DNA of 52,530 bases. Origin: Betaproteobacteria bacterium (lineage in GTDB: Bacteria; Pseudomonadota; Gammaproteobacteria; Burkholderiales; Methylophilaceae). A program made the position numbers and the translations under genes. Each line of letters opens with the position of its first letter. The stretch's first letter is position 1. The notes beneath the pieces were generated by a model, which saw nothing but the letters and a program-made list of their open reading frames with translations, was not told the DNA's origin and ran no database searches. The stretch lies in contig JAHZMC010000006.1 of NCBI GenBank assembly GCA_022599515.1, positions 1-52,530 on the forward strand, written 5' to 3'. Positions 27,601 through 36,640 of the stretch are shown one piece after another.

Positions 27601-27969
27601 TTGTCAGATTTAATCGCAATGAAAGATGCGGTCGTAAACGCAATCGAAGATATCAAAGGCTTTGATATCACTGTTTTGGATGTTTCAAAACTCACCTCCA
27701 TGACCAATTACATGATTATTTGCAGTGCAAATTCATCACGTCAAACCAAGGCAATCGCCGATAATATCTATGTAGAATTAAAAGCTAAAGGTTACAACCC
27801 ACGCGGCTTAGAGGGTGAAAAAGAAGGTGAGTGGGTGTTGGTTGATTTGAGTGAAGTAATTGTGCATATCATGATACCAACCACACGTGCCTACTATAAT
27901 CTTGAGCAATTATGGGGCGGCGAAGCTAAGCATGTTACTGCTGACAAGCCAAGTGCTGCTTCAGCATAA
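27601..27969 (+). CDS. rsfS: Ribosomal silencing factor RsfS
   Basis: RsfS binds uL14 and blocks subunit joining under starvation. The Iojap fold is recognisable from FDITVLDVSKLTSMTNYMII, CSANSSRQTKAIADNI and GEWVLVDLSEVIVHIM. The 122-residue frame starts at TTG 27601, supported by AAAGGT (27590-27595) at good Shine-Dalgarno distance. In most bacteria nadD precedes rsfS; here panD does. rlmH follows after 17 bases. Confidence 0.93.
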   Translation: MSDLIAMKDAVVNAIEDIKGFDITVLDVSKLTSMTNYMIICSANSSRQTKAIADNIYVELKAKGYNPRGLEGEKEGEWVLVDLSEVIVHIMIPTTRAYYNLEQLWGGEAKHVTADKPSAASA

Positions 27970-27986
27970 ATCCGCAATCCAACCGC

Positions 27987-28454
27987 ATGAAGCTTAAAAT
28001 CATCTCTGTTGGGCACAAAATGCCCAGCTGGGTTGAAACGGCATGCGCTGAATATATTAAGCGTATGCCACGTGAGTTAATTGTTGAAATTATCGAAATA
28101 AAACCAGATAAACGTTCTGATGGTAAAAAAAACCCAGCTGTGCAAGCGGCAGAAGCAGAGCGTATTCTCAAGGCGGTAAGTAAAGACTATCTAATTGCCT
28201 GCGATGAGCATGGTAAAGAAAAAACAACCGTTGATTTAGCTGGCATGATGCAATCTTGGCAAGAAATGGGACGTGATGTCAGTATTGTGGTTGGTGGCGC
28301 AGATGGCTTAGATCCATCACTCATTCAAAAAGCCGATTTTTGTTGGTCTTTATCCAAGCTCACCATGCCACATGCGTTTGTGCGCGTATTACTGGCGGAG
28401 CAACTCTATCGCGCTTACACAGTCATACAAAATCATCCTTATCACCGTGAGTAA
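27987..28454 (+). CDS. rlmH: 23S rRNA pseudouridine-1915 N3-methyltransferase RlmH
   Basis: This SPOUT methyltransferase of 155 residues acts on the 70S ribosome. The SAM-binding trefoil knot is shown by LIACDEHGKE, VVGGADGLDP and the C-terminal SKLTMPHAFVRVLLAEQLY plus NHPYHRE, diagnostic for RlmH. It is paired with rsfS as in most bacteria, and phr lies 17 bases downstream. Confidence 0.97.
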   Translation: MKLKIISVGHKMPSWVETACAEYIKRMPRELIVEIIEIKPDKRSDGKKNPAVQAAEAERILKAVSKDYLIACDEHGKEKTTVDLAGMMQSWQEMGRDVSIVVGGADGLDPSLIQKADFCWSLSKLTMPHAFVRVLLAEQLYRAYTVIQNHPYHRE

Positions 28455-28471
28455 AATCACGCATTAAATCA

Positions 28472-29896
28472 ATGCAATATGTTAATAGCTTAGTTTGGTT
28501 TCGCAGAGATTTGCGCGACTTTGATCATGCCGCGCTTTATCACGCGCTAAAAACATCAAAAAACGTTTACTGTGTGTTTGTTTTTGATAGCGACATTTTA
28601 GATGCCTTAAGCAATAAGGCAGACAGGCGTGTGGAGTTTATTTGGGAAAGTGTACGAGAGCTAAAATTTGCGCTTCAGCAACGTGGCGGTGATTTGTTAG
28701 TGCATCATGGAAAAACCACAGAAATAATACCGAAATTAGCCAATGAGCTATCTGTTGAAGCTTTATTTGTTAACCATGACTATGAGCCAAGCGCAATTGC
28801 ACGTGATGCAGCAGTTAGCACTTTATTAGCTTCAAACGACATTGACTATCACAGTTTTAAAGACCAAGTCATTTTCGAAAAAGATGAAATACTTAACTTA
28901 AGCGACAAGCCATACCGTGTATTTACGCCTTATCGCAATGCGGTGCTTAAAAAGCTAGATGATTTTTACTTAAAAGCGTATCCCTTTGATTCTTATATCA
29001 GTCATCTAGCTAAAGTAACAACAACTGAGTTGCCCAGTTTAGAAATGATTGGGTTCAAACGAACCAACTTAGCACAGATGTCATTACCCACTGGCATGGC
29101 TGGCGGCAAGCAATTATTAGCAGACTTCACAACACGTATTGAGCAATACAAAACCGCAAGAGATTTTCCCGCAGTTAAAGGCGTATCTTATCTATCCACT
29201 CATTTACGATTTGGTACAGTCTCTATCCGCCATTTAGCTAGAACTGCGCGCAATATTAGCAATGCCGGTGCTGAAACTTGGCTGAATGAATTGATTTGGC
29301 GTGATTTCTATTTTCAAATTTTGCATCACAATCCCCAACTAGCATCAGGTCATACCTTTAATTCTCAATACGACCAGTTAGCTTTTCCCAACAACAAACA
29401 ATACTTTGACGCTTGGTGCGTAGGAAAAACAGGCTTTCCACTCGTTGATGCGGCAATGCGACAAATTAATGAAACTGGTTATATGCATAATCGATTGCGT
29501 ATGATTGTTGCTAGCTTTTTGGTAAAAGATTTATTGATTGATTGGCGTTGGGGCGAACGTTATTTTGCAGAGCATTTAATCGATTTTGATTTCAGCGCAA
29601 ATAATGGTGGCTGGCAATGGGCTGCTTCAACTGGTTGCGATGCGCAACCTTGGTTTAGAATATTTAATCCAACCACTCAAAGCCAACGCTTTGATGAAAA
29701 GGGAAAATTTATAAGAAAGTATGTGCCAGAGCTAGCAGCCTGCAATGATAAGGAAATTCACGAACCGTGGAAAATGCCACACTCTCGCCAAAATGAACTC
29801 AACGTAATCATTGGTGATAGCTACCCAGAACCAATTGTTGATCACAGCACTCAACGAGCACTTGCATTAGACTTGTATCAAGAAGCCAGCAGGTGA
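28472..29896 (+). CDS. phr: Deoxyribodipyrimidine photolyase (class I CPD)
   Basis: This flavoprotein of 474 residues repairs cyclobutane pyrimidine dimers with blue light. The N-terminal alpha/beta antenna domain begins with LVWFRRDLRDFDHAAL. The FAD-binding helical domain carries LSTHLRFGTVS (241-251), GYMHNRLRM (336-344) and the lesion- and FAD-site block NNGGWQWAASTGCDAQPWF (377-395). It is the last gene of the string that began at 22378. No terminator follows; the next 224 bases contain only a short GTTGT/ACAAC repeat around a T-run and no gene. Confidence 0.93.
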   Translation: MQYVNSLVWFRRDLRDFDHAALYHALKTSKNVYCVFVFDSDILDALSNKADRRVEFIWESVRELKFALQQRGGDLLVHHGKTTEIIPKLANELSVEALFVNHDYEPSAIARDAAVSTLLASNDIDYHSFKDQVIFEKDEILNLSDKPYRVFTPYRNAVLKKLDDFYLKAYPFDSYISHLAKVTTTELPSLEMIGFKRTNLAQMSLPTGMAGGKQLLADFTTRIEQYKTARDFPAVKGVSYLSTHLRFGTVSIRHLARTARNISNAGAETWLNELIWRDFYFQILHHNPQLASGHTFNSQYDQLAFPNNKQYFDAWCVGKTGFPLVDAAMRQINETGYMHNRLRMIVASFLVKDLLIDWRWGERYFAEHLIDFDFSANNGGWQWAASTGCDAQPWFRIFNPTTQSQRFDEKGKFIRKYVPELAACNDKEIHEPWKMPHSRQNELNVIIGDSYPEPIVDHSTQRALALDLYQEASR

Positions 29897-30120
29897 AAGC
29901 ATCTAACAAGCAAAAAATCAATCGGGCATACAATAAAAAATAGTGTATAAATCTATAAAGTTGTTTTTTTACAACAGCCACAAGAGCGTAAAATTAGCAC
30001 TAATTTAATTGATAGACATCGATAGCACTATTAGGGATAATAAATGCAACATAGGGGATGTGCGTGGATATAAAAGCTACGCCTTAAACGAAAATTACAA
30101 AATAAAGATAGCGAATCAAT

Positions 30121-30882
30121 ATGCAGTTTAAACTCATCAAATTACTATTCAGCTGCCTACTAGTGTTGCTGGCTACAGGCTGCGCGACATTAGACAATAA
30201 AGATCCATTAGAAACAGTAAACCGTGGGGTTTATCAATTTAATGAAGTTGCAGACAACACTGTTTTCAAACCAGTTGCAAAGGCCTATAAAGCGGTTACA
30301 CCTTCACCAATCCGTAAAGGTATTAACAATTTCTTTAGCAACTTAAAGTTAATTACTACGGTTGTTAATGACATTCTACAATTGAAATTTGATCATGCAT
30401 TTACTGATGCAGGTCGCTTTGTTATTAACTCAACTTTTGGTTTAGCTGGTTTTATTGATGTAGCTAGTGTGGATGGCATACCAGTTCATACTGAAGACTT
30501 TGGTCAAACATTAGGTCATTGGGGTGTTGGTAACGGCGCATATTTAGTTTTGCCATTCATTGGCCCAAGCACCGTGCGCGACACAACCGGTTTTATCGTT
30601 GATACAACCACTAGCGACCCGATTACTTATACACATAATATTGGTGAAATACGTTTACACAACCAGTTACGTGCAATGCAGTTCCTAGATAAACGCACTG
30701 AGTTACTTGATGCAAAAGACATTGTAGATGGTGCATCTTTAGATCCTTATGCATTTACACGTGACGCCTACTTGCAACGTCGTGCAAGCCAAGTACAAGA
30801 TGGAATTGTGCCGGATGAGTTTCTTAAAGATGCTTTTGAGCCTGCAGATGAAGATTTAGAAATTCCAACTGAAGCCAAATAA
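30121..30882 (+). CDS. mlaA: MlaA outer-membrane lipid-asymmetry lipoprotein
   Basis: MlaA (VacJ) removes mislocalised phospholipids from the outer leaflet of the outer membrane and passes them to the Mla pathway. The 253-residue lipoprotein has the lipobox LATGC with C21, then the conserved DPLETVNRGVYQFNEVADN, LGHWGVGNGAYLVLPFIGPS and later family blocks. No other mla gene is in the window. It ends at a strong terminator shared with pmbA. Confidence 0.95.
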   Translation: MQFKLIKLLFSCLLVLLATGCATLDNKDPLETVNRGVYQFNEVADNTVFKPVAKAYKAVTPSPIRKGINNFFSNLKLITTVVNDILQLKFDHAFTDAGRFVINSTFGLAGFIDVASVDGIPVHTEDFGQTLGHWGVGNGAYLVLPFIGPSTVRDTTGFIVDTTTSDPITYTHNIGEIRLHNQLRAMQFLDKRTELLDAKDIVDGASLDPYAFTRDAYLQRRASQVQDGIVPDEFLKDAFEPADEDLEIPTEAK

Positions 30883-30896
30883 AATCTGCTTCTAGT

Positions 30897-30930
30897 AATA
30901 AAAAAGCCTATAATAAGAGGCTTTTTTATT
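30897..30930. terminator. Bidirectional rho-independent terminator
   Basis: A perfect 13-base inverted repeat (30897-30909 and 30918-30930) around an 8-base loop has GCCT/AGGC at the stem top and A- and T-tracts on either side. It separates the convergent mlaA and pmbA genes and can stop transcription from both directions. Confidence 0.88.
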
Positions 30931-30959
30931 ACTATTACATAGCTAATATATAAGTTAGC

Positions 30960-32285
30960 TCAGCCCGCAGCGACTGTCATTTTTTCAATTAATATTGACC
31001 CTGTTTGCTTTGAGCTAGGCTTGATTGCATCATCAGCAATTGCAATAATCTGACTCAACATATCTTTCATATTACTAGCAATGGTGATTTCTTCTACTGG
31101 ATAAGCAATGACACCGTTTTCTACCCAGAAACCCGCAGCGCCTCGCGAGTAGTCTCCTGTAACCATATTTAATCCATGTCCTAATAGTTCGGTCACCAGC
31201 AAACCAGTACCCATCATCGCTAATAAATCGGCAAATGATTGTTGCGTATGTTGTATCACTAAATTATGTGCGCCGCCCGCATTACCCGTTGTTTGCAAGC
31301 CTAACTTTCTAGCTGAATAACTAGATAATACGTAGCCTTGCAACACGCCATTCTCCACCAGCATTCGTGGCGTTGAGATAACGCCCTCATTATCAAACGG
31401 ACTACTGGCTAATCCTTTTTCAAGATGCGGTAGCTCTTCAATATTCAATAGTGAGGAAGCGACTTTTTGCCCCAAACTGTCGAGTAAAAATGAGGATTTT
31501 CGATATAAATTACCGCCAGAAATAGCACTCACCAATGAAGAAATAATGCCACTGGCTAAAGGCGCTTCAAATAACACAGGGTATTGCCCTGTTTTAATTG
31601 CACGAGCACCTAAACGTCGCACCGTACGCTCACCAGCTAACTGACCCACATATTCCGCAGTGCGCATATCATTGGCATCTCTAGCAGAGCTATACCAGTA
31701 ATCACGTTGCATAGCGCCTGCCGCTTCCGCAATGACGGAACAACTGATGCTATGTCGCGAACTGGGATATCCGCCTGAAAAACCATGGGTATTGGCATAA
31801 ACAAACTGACCTTCGCTAGTCGAGACACTCGCGCCTTCCGAGTTTGTAATGCGCTTTTTATCAACAGCTAATGCGGCCGCTTCACAACGCTTGGCAAGCT
31901 CGCCTGCGTCTTCTACAGTTAACGTCCAAGGGTGATATAAGTTTAAATCAGGAATTTTTTGCGTCATTAAACTGGCATCGGCCAGCCCACAGAATGGGTC
32001 TTCTGCGGTAAATTTGGCAATATTACACGCAGCTTCAACCGTGTCCTTAATCGCCTGCGGGCTAAAGTCTGAACTGCTCGCATAGCCTTTTTTATGACCA
32101 AAAAAGACCGTTATTGAAATACCCTTATCGCGGTTATATTCTATATTTTCAGTTTCGCCTTTGCGCACAGAAACCGTTTGTCCTGTACCAAAGCTAACAT
32201 CCACTTCTGCAGCCGATGCGCCAGCTAGTTTGGCTACTTTCAGCGCATCCTCACTAATTTGTTTTAAAACGTCTTGGTTCATCAT
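30960..32285 (-). CDS. pmbA: Metalloprotease-family protein PmbA (TldE)
   Basis: PmbA/TldE pairs with TldD as a cytoplasmic protease that processes peptides such as microcin precursors and CcdA. The 441-residue sequence has SVRKGETENIEYNRDKGISITVFFG at the N-terminus, the central NTHGFSGGYPSSRHSISCS and the C-terminal LLVTELLGHGLNMVTGDYSRGAAGFWVENG, all PmbA features. It lacks the HExxxH of TldD, as expected. It is divergent from darP with 93 bases between, the usual pmbA/yjgA arrangement. Confidence 0.94.
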   Translation of the reverse strand: MMNQDVLKQISEDALKVAKLAGASAAEVDVSFGTGQTVSVRKGETENIEYNRDKGISITVFFGHKKGYASSSDFSPQAIKDTVEAACNIAKFTAEDPFCGLADASLMTQKIPDLNLYHPWTLTVEDAGELAKRCEAAALAVDKKRITNSEGASVSTSEGQFVYANTHGFSGGYPSSRHSISCSVIAEAAGAMQRDYWYSSARDANDMRTAEYVGQLAGERTVRRLGARAIKTGQYPVLFEAPLASGIISSLVSAISGGNLYRKSSFLLDSLGQKVASSLLNIEELPHLEKGLASSPFDNEGVISTPRMLVENGVLQGYVLSSYSARKLGLQTTGNAGGAHNLVIQHTQQSFADLLAMMGTGLLVTELLGHGLNMVTGDYSRGAAGFWVENGVIAYPVEEITIASNMKDMLSQIIAIADDAIKPSSKQTGSILIEKMTVAAG

Positions 32286-32378
32286 GCGTCAATTATTACA
32301 GCAATCCATTATAGTCAATCGTTAAAACTGTTATCATACCGTGCATCGGTAGTATCTAAAGCAAAGTCTATTAAAAAC

Positions 32379-32915
32379 ATGCAAGAAAAAGATGTAGAAG
32401 AGGAATTTATTAGCAAAACCAAACGCAAAGCGGAAGCAGATGCGCAGCAATTGGTTGGTAAAAAGTTAATTGCATTAACAAAAGACCAAATTAATAAATT
32501 AAATTTAGAAGAACGTTTACATGATGCGGTCATGGAAGCTAAGCGTCTGACGGCGAATGGCGCTATCCGTCGACAATTACAATACATTGGCAGGCTCATG
32601 CGCGATACTGATATTGAGCCAATTGAAGAGCAACTAGCTCGCTGGGAAGGTAAAAATAGTGAAGAGAACGCGCGTTTTCATTTGCTAGAACGCTGGCGTG
32701 ATCGCCTTATAGATGAGTCGCCAGAACCGCAATCCGATGCGCTACAAGAATTTCTGACAACTTACCCAAATGCAGATGTGCAACTCATCCGCACGTTATG
32801 CCGCAATGCGCACAAAGAAAGAAGCAATAATAAGCCGCCTAAGAGCACAAGAGAGTTATTCAAGCTATTACGCGAAACGACAGAAGCAGCTCAACAACAA
32901 ACCGACCAAAATTGA
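32379..32915 (+). CDS. darP: Ribosome-associated protein DarP (YjgA, DUF615)
   Basis: DarP helps assemble the peptidyl-transferase region of the 50S subunit. The 178-residue helical protein reads SKTKRKAEADAQQLVGKKL, then NGAIRRQLQYIGRLMRD, HLLERWRDRLI and QLIRTLCRNAHKER, typical of DUF615. ATG at 32379 is chosen; the frame is open further upstream, but that stretch is not conserved and reaches the pmbA start. Its position divergent from pmbA is conserved across beta- and gammaproteobacteria. Confidence 0.92.
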   Translation: MQEKDVEEEFISKTKRKAEADAQQLVGKKLIALTKDQINKLNLEERLHDAVMEAKRLTANGAIRRQLQYIGRLMRDTDIEPIEEQLARWEGKNSEENARFHLLERWRDRLIDESPEPQSDALQEFLTTYPNADVQLIRTLCRNAHKERSNNKPPKSTRELFKLLRETTEAAQQQTDQN

Positions 32916-32968
32916 GCAATTGCTTCTGATAATTAATCCTCGCACCTAAAAAGCGAATGACAGGAAAA

Positions 32969-33709
32969 TTACTGCGCGATTAATTTAGCGCTTGTTTCAG
33001 CTAGGTTATCATTGCGTTCGTAGCTAATTTGCACTTCTTTACCTTTATTTTTGCCAACTGCTTGTGAAAGTTGCGCGGGCGTTTGAATCTCAACCCCCGC
33101 TATTTTTAGCAAAACATCACCGCGTTTTAAACCAGCTTTTGCCGCTGAAGAACCTTTTATAACAGCTAATACTTTTAATCCATCATCTTCAATCACTTCA
33201 TTACTGTCTTTTTCTCGATGTTTTAACTTAATCACGTGCAAACCCAGCAAAGGCATTGGCAACTTTGCCCAATAACTTGCATAATATTTATACTGTTCTT
33301 CATCACCTTTTAAGACATCTTCATCAATTTCACCCGTTGTTTTTGCCGCCTCTTTAATAGTTTGCAACGTTGATAGTGATGATTTTTTAGAAGCATATTT
33401 ACTATAAACCAACACCACATCAGCTTTAATCGACTTAGCATGTTCTAACGCCAAATCGGGTGCAATACTGCCAGCTTCAAAGCCGCTACTACCCATCATG
33501 TCATAACCGCTTTCTAACATGCTAATATTGTCGTCATCGAAGTGATTACTAACATACATTTTAGTGTCTGGATTGGCTTGCATCGATTTTAAGTTGCTAT
33601 TATTCTGTTCCTTATAATTTTTTTCATACAAGTTTTCAGCGGCTAGTACTGTTTGAATGCAAAACGTTACCAAAGCCACACACAGCATTTTTTTCATCAT
33701 AGTACTCAA
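32969..33709 (-). CDS. Exported PDZ-domain protein, function unknown
   Basis: This 246-residue protein begins with a signal peptide (about 1-23, cleavage after VLAA). The mature N-terminal part (about 25-150) contains MYVSNHFDDDNISMLESGY, MMGSSGF and ADVVLVYSKYASKKSS, a pattern I cannot assign to a characterised family. The C-terminal PDZ domain (about 165-240) has GLKVLAVIKGSSAAKAGLKRGD and VLLKIAGVEIQTPAQL. No protease domain is present, so it may be a periplasmic adaptor. It is monocistronic, convergent with darP and divergent from mog. Confidence 0.65.
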   Translation of the reverse strand: MSTMMKKMLCVALVTFCIQTVLAAENLYEKNYKEQNNSNLKSMQANPDTKMYVSNHFDDDNISMLESGYDMMGSSGFEAGSIAPDLALEHAKSIKADVVLVYSKYASKKSSLSTLQTIKEAAKTTGEIDEDVLKGDEEQYKYYASYWAKLPMPLLGLHVIKLKHREKDSNEVIEDDGLKVLAVIKGSSAAKAGLKRGDVLLKIAGVEIQTPAQLSQAVGKNKGKEVQISYERNDNLAETSAKLIAQ

Positions 33710-33773
33710 GTCCTTAATGTTTATCGTGATAATCTAGTAACGTTATTGACACAATATTAAACAAACAATTCAT

Positions 33774-34349
33774 ATGCAACACAAAATAATCAAAATCGGC
33801 TTAATTTCTATCAGTGATCGCGCTTCTCAGGGTGTGTATGAAGACAAAGGCATTCCGAGCTTGGAATCTTGGCTTAAACAAGCTTTAAAGTCTCCGTTTC
33901 AAATCGAAACACGTTTAATTGCTGATGACCAAAAAACCATAGAAACCACTTTGATGGAATTGGTCGATAATGAAGGCTGTCATTTGGTATTAACTACCGG
34001 TGGCACAGGCCCTGCCTTACGTGATGTGACGCCAGAAGCTACCCTCGCTATCGGCGACAAAGTCATGCCAGGTTTTGGCGAGCAAATGCGTCAAATTAGC
34101 TTAAACTTTGTAGCAACTGCCATTTTGTCACGCCAAGTCGCAGTTATTCGCAAACAATGCTTAATCATTAATTTACCAGGCCAACCAAAAGCCATCGCGC
34201 AAACGCTAGAAGGGTTAAAGGATAATGCAGGCAATACCCAAGTTCACGGTATTTTTGCAGCTGTGCCTTATTGCTTAGATTTAATTGGCGCGCCTTTTAT
34301 TGAAACAAACGAAGCCATCGTTCAAGCGTTTCGCCCTAAGAAAAAGTAA
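33774..34349 (+). CDS. mog: Molybdopterin adenylyltransferase
   Basis: Mog adenylates molybdopterin before molybdate insertion. The 191-residue protein has IGLISISDRASQGVYEDKGIP, the nucleotide-binding TTGGTGPALRDVTPEAT and the C-terminal LINLPGQPKAIAQTL. The length matches Mog (E. coli 195) rather than MoaB. It supports the molybdopterin enzyme encoded at 42797-44929. A VanZ-like gene follows after 8 bases. Confidence 0.9.
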   Translation: MQHKIIKIGLISISDRASQGVYEDKGIPSLESWLKQALKSPFQIETRLIADDQKTIETTLMELVDNEGCHLVLTTGGTGPALRDVTPEATLAIGDKVMPGFGEQMRQISLNFVATAILSRQVAVIRKQCLIINLPGQPKAIAQTLEGLKDNAGNTQVHGIFAAVPYCLDLIGAPFIETNEAIVQAFRPKKK

Positions 34350-34357
34350 CGCTGATA

Positions 34358-34720
34358 ATGTCGAATTGTTTGGCCCGTCTTGTACCTCCTTTATTTTGGC
34401 TAATGATTAGCTTGATTACTTTATTTCTATTAATGGAGCAAAGCAAATCAACGCCGCTATTCCCGTATGTTGATAAAGTAATGCATGCCCTCATATTTGC
34501 AATACTGACAGCCCTTGGTTATTTGGCTTATGCCAAACAGGGCAAATGGCTTTATTTAGGCATCATTACCTACGGAGCAATCACTGAAATCCTACAAGGT
34601 GCTTACACCCAAACTCGCCTTGCAAGCATTGGTGATTGGTTAGCCGATGTAGTTGGTGTATTGTTATGTGTCATCCTAATCAACACACTTAACAGATTGC
34701 CTCAACCTCATGTCCGCTGA
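34358..34720 (+). CDS. VanZ-like small membrane protein
   Basis: This 120-residue protein has four predicted membrane helices (about 10-25, 42-58, 63-80 and 92-110). The pattern VDKVMHALIFAILTALGY, GAITEILQGAYTQTR and GDWLADVVGVLL is that of the VanZ family. Function outside teicoplanin-resistance clusters is unknown. It is cotranscribed between mog and thiL, overlapping thiL by 11 bases. Confidence 0.82.
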   Translation: MSNCLARLVPPLFWLMISLITLFLLMEQSKSTPLFPYVDKVMHALIFAILTALGYLAYAKQGKWLYLGIITYGAITEILQGAYTQTRLASIGDWLADVVGVLLCVILINTLNRLPQPHVR

Positions 34721-35687
34721 GTTTAACCTAATCAAACAATACTTTACACGGCCGACTGCGCATACTGATTTAGGTATCGGCGATGATGCTGCACTTATCC
34801 AAACATCTGCAGGCCATCAATTAGCAATATCAAGCGACATGTCAGTAGTAGGCACTCACTTTTTTGAAGATGCAGCGCCTTATGATATTGGCTGGAAATC
34901 GCTTGCGGTGAATATCTCCGACATGGCCGCTATGGGCGCCAAGCCAAGATGGGCAACACTTTCCATCGCCTTGCCTGACATTAATACAGATTGGCTAAGC
35001 GCATTTTCCGCTGGATTTTTTTCTTGCGCGAATGCATCTAATGTCGATTTAATTGGCGGCGATACCACACGCGGCCCGCTGAATATTAGTGTCACCATCT
35101 TGGGTGAGGTGCCTATTGGTAAAGCGCTAAAACGTAGTGACGCGCAAGTTGGTGATGATATTTGGGTGAGTGGCTATTTGGGACATGCGGCTTTGGGATT
35201 AGCTCACTTGCAGCAAAAAATAGTATTAGATGGCGATACGCGTGATTTTGCATTAAGCGCATTACATCAACCACAACCACGCGTATCAGTTGGCTTGGCT
35301 CTACGTGAGCTTGCGCATAGTTGTATTGATGTTTCTGACGGCTTACTAGCCGACTTAAGCCATATACTCAAAGCATCCAGCTCCAATTTAAATGATGCAG
35401 TTTTAATAGGCGCCACATTACAATTAGAAAAAATGCCTTGTTTATCCGCGCTAAAAAATCGGTTACAAGAGTCAACTATACAACAAGCGATATTAACTGG
35501 CGGTGACGATTATGAGCTCTGCTTTACGGCTTCACCAAAGCACCGAGAGACGATTACAATATTAGCAGAATCATTGAATGTAAACCTTACGCGTATAGGC
35601 GAAACCAATGCAACAGGCAAGCTAACCGTACAGTTTGCACAGCAAAATTTAAACATGACTGCATTAGGATATGACCACTTTGCTTAA
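34710..35687 (+). CDS. thiL: Thiamine-monophosphate kinase
   Basis: ThiL phosphorylates thiamine monophosphate to the active diphosphate. It has AIR-synthase-like PurM architecture, with LGIGDDAALI and ISSDMSVVGTHF near the N-terminus, LAVNISDMAAMGAKPRWATL, VDLIGGDTTRGP and TGGDDYELCFT. At 325 residues it is of normal size. It overlaps the VanZ-like gene by 11 bases and pgpA by 17. Confidence 0.94.
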   Translation: MSAEFNLIKQYFTRPTAHTDLGIGDDAALIQTSAGHQLAISSDMSVVGTHFFEDAAPYDIGWKSLAVNISDMAAMGAKPRWATLSIALPDINTDWLSAFSAGFFSCANASNVDLIGGDTTRGPLNISVTILGEVPIGKALKRSDAQVGDDIWVSGYLGHAALGLAHLQQKIVLDGDTRDFALSALHQPQPRVSVGLALRELAHSCIDVSDGLLADLSHILKASSSNLNDAVLIGATLQLEKMPCLSALKNRLQESTIQQAILTGGDDYELCFTASPKHRETITILAESLNVNLTRIGETNATGKLTVQFAQQNLNMTALGYDHFA

Positions 35688-36162
35688 ACAACCTAACCTT
35701 GCTTTTTTATTAGCCCATCCTGCGCACTTTTTAGCGCTAGGATTTGGCAGCGGCTTAGCACCAAAAGCACCTGGCACCTTTGGCACAATTGTTGGCTTGC
35801 CGTTGTTTTACTTCATATCAGCTTACTCACTATATGTGCAGCTGACTATCATCGCAGGCGCTTTTATCGTTGGCATTTACTTGTGTGATGTTGCAGGAAA
35901 AGCATTAGGCGTTAGCGATCATGGCAGCATTGTTTGGGATGAAATTGCGGCAATGATGTTGGTACTCACTATTGCGCCAAGCCAATGGCAATGGTGGTTA
36001 GTCGCTTTTTTTTTGTTTAGATTGTTTGATATATGGAAGCCCTTCCCTATTCGCCAATGCGATGCTCAACTAAAAGGCGGCTTTGGCGTCATGTTTGATG
36101 ATTTATTGGCCGCTATTTATGCCATGATTTGCTTAAAAGGTTTGCTATGGACGCTCTCATAA
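35671..36162 (+). CDS. pgpA: Phosphatidylglycerophosphatase A
   Basis: PgpA dephosphorylates phosphatidylglycerol phosphate in the inner membrane. The 163-residue protein has GFGSGLAPKAPGTFGT, DHGSIVWDEIAAMM and FRLFDIWKPFPIRQCD, then KGGFGVMFDDLLAAIYA, all diagnostic, with three to four membrane segments. The thiL-pgpA-pncC order is conserved in proteobacteria; overlaps are 17 bases with thiL and 16 with pncC. Confidence 0.95.
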   Translation: MTTLLKQPNLAFLLAHPAHFLALGFGSGLAPKAPGTFGTIVGLPLFYFISAYSLYVQLTIIAGAFIVGIYLCDVAGKALGVSDHGSIVWDEIAAMMLVLTIAPSQWQWWLVAFFLFRLFDIWKPFPIRQCDAQLKGGFGVMFDDLLAAIYAMICLKGLLWTLS

Positions 36163-36632
36163 AACTAAGTACGCAGCTAGGTCAAGCACTTAAAGAAAAG
36201 AACTTCACCCTTGCACTAGCTGAATCTTGCACAGGTGGTTTAGCTTCTGCTGCTATTACGGATATTGCTGGGAGTTCAGCTTGGTTTGATTGTGGATTTG
36301 TTACTTATTCGAATGCAGCAAAACAAAGCATGTTAAACGTATCAGAAAAGACGCTCACTCAATATGGCGCTGTCAGTGAGAAAACCGCAGAAGAAATGGC
36401 AATTGGCGCGCTTAATAACAGCCTTGCCGATATTGCAGGCAGCATTACTGGCATCGCTGGCCCAACGGGCGGATCAATTGATAAACCTGTCGGCACTGTT
36501 TGTTTTGCTTACGCCATCAAAAATGGTTGCGTAATAACTACGTCCAAACACTTTACAGGCAACCGCCAACAAATCCGTCAACAGTCCGTTATTCAACTAC
36601 TTAACGGACTGATGGACTTAATCAATCATTAA
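36147..36632 (+). CDS. pncC: Nicotinamide-nucleotide amidohydrolase (CinA C-terminal family)
   Basis: PncC deamidates NMN to NaMN in NAD recycling. The 161-residue protein has LALAESCTGGLASAAITD, FVTYSNAAK, GAVSEKTAEEMA and GITGIAGPTGG. It is the stand-alone C-terminal CinA domain. ATG at 36147 is preferred because AAAAGG (36135-36140) lies six bases upstream; a TTG at 36129 would add six residues. It ends the mog-vanZ-thiL-pgpA-pncC run. Confidence 0.92.
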   Translation: MDALIKLSTQLGQALKEKNFTLALAESCTGGLASAAITDIAGSSAWFDCGFVTYSNAAKQSMLNVSEKTLTQYGAVSEKTAEEMAIGALNNSLADIAGSITGIAGPTGGSIDKPVGTVCFAYAIKNGCVITTSKHFTGNRQQIRQQSVIQLLNGLMDLINH

Positions 36633-36640
36633 AAGTGAGA

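Noticed and set aside
29955-29980. T-run hairpin GTTGT/ACAAC after phr as a terminator
   Set aside because: The stem is only 5 bases with the T-run in the loop rather than after the stem, unlike an intrinsic terminator.
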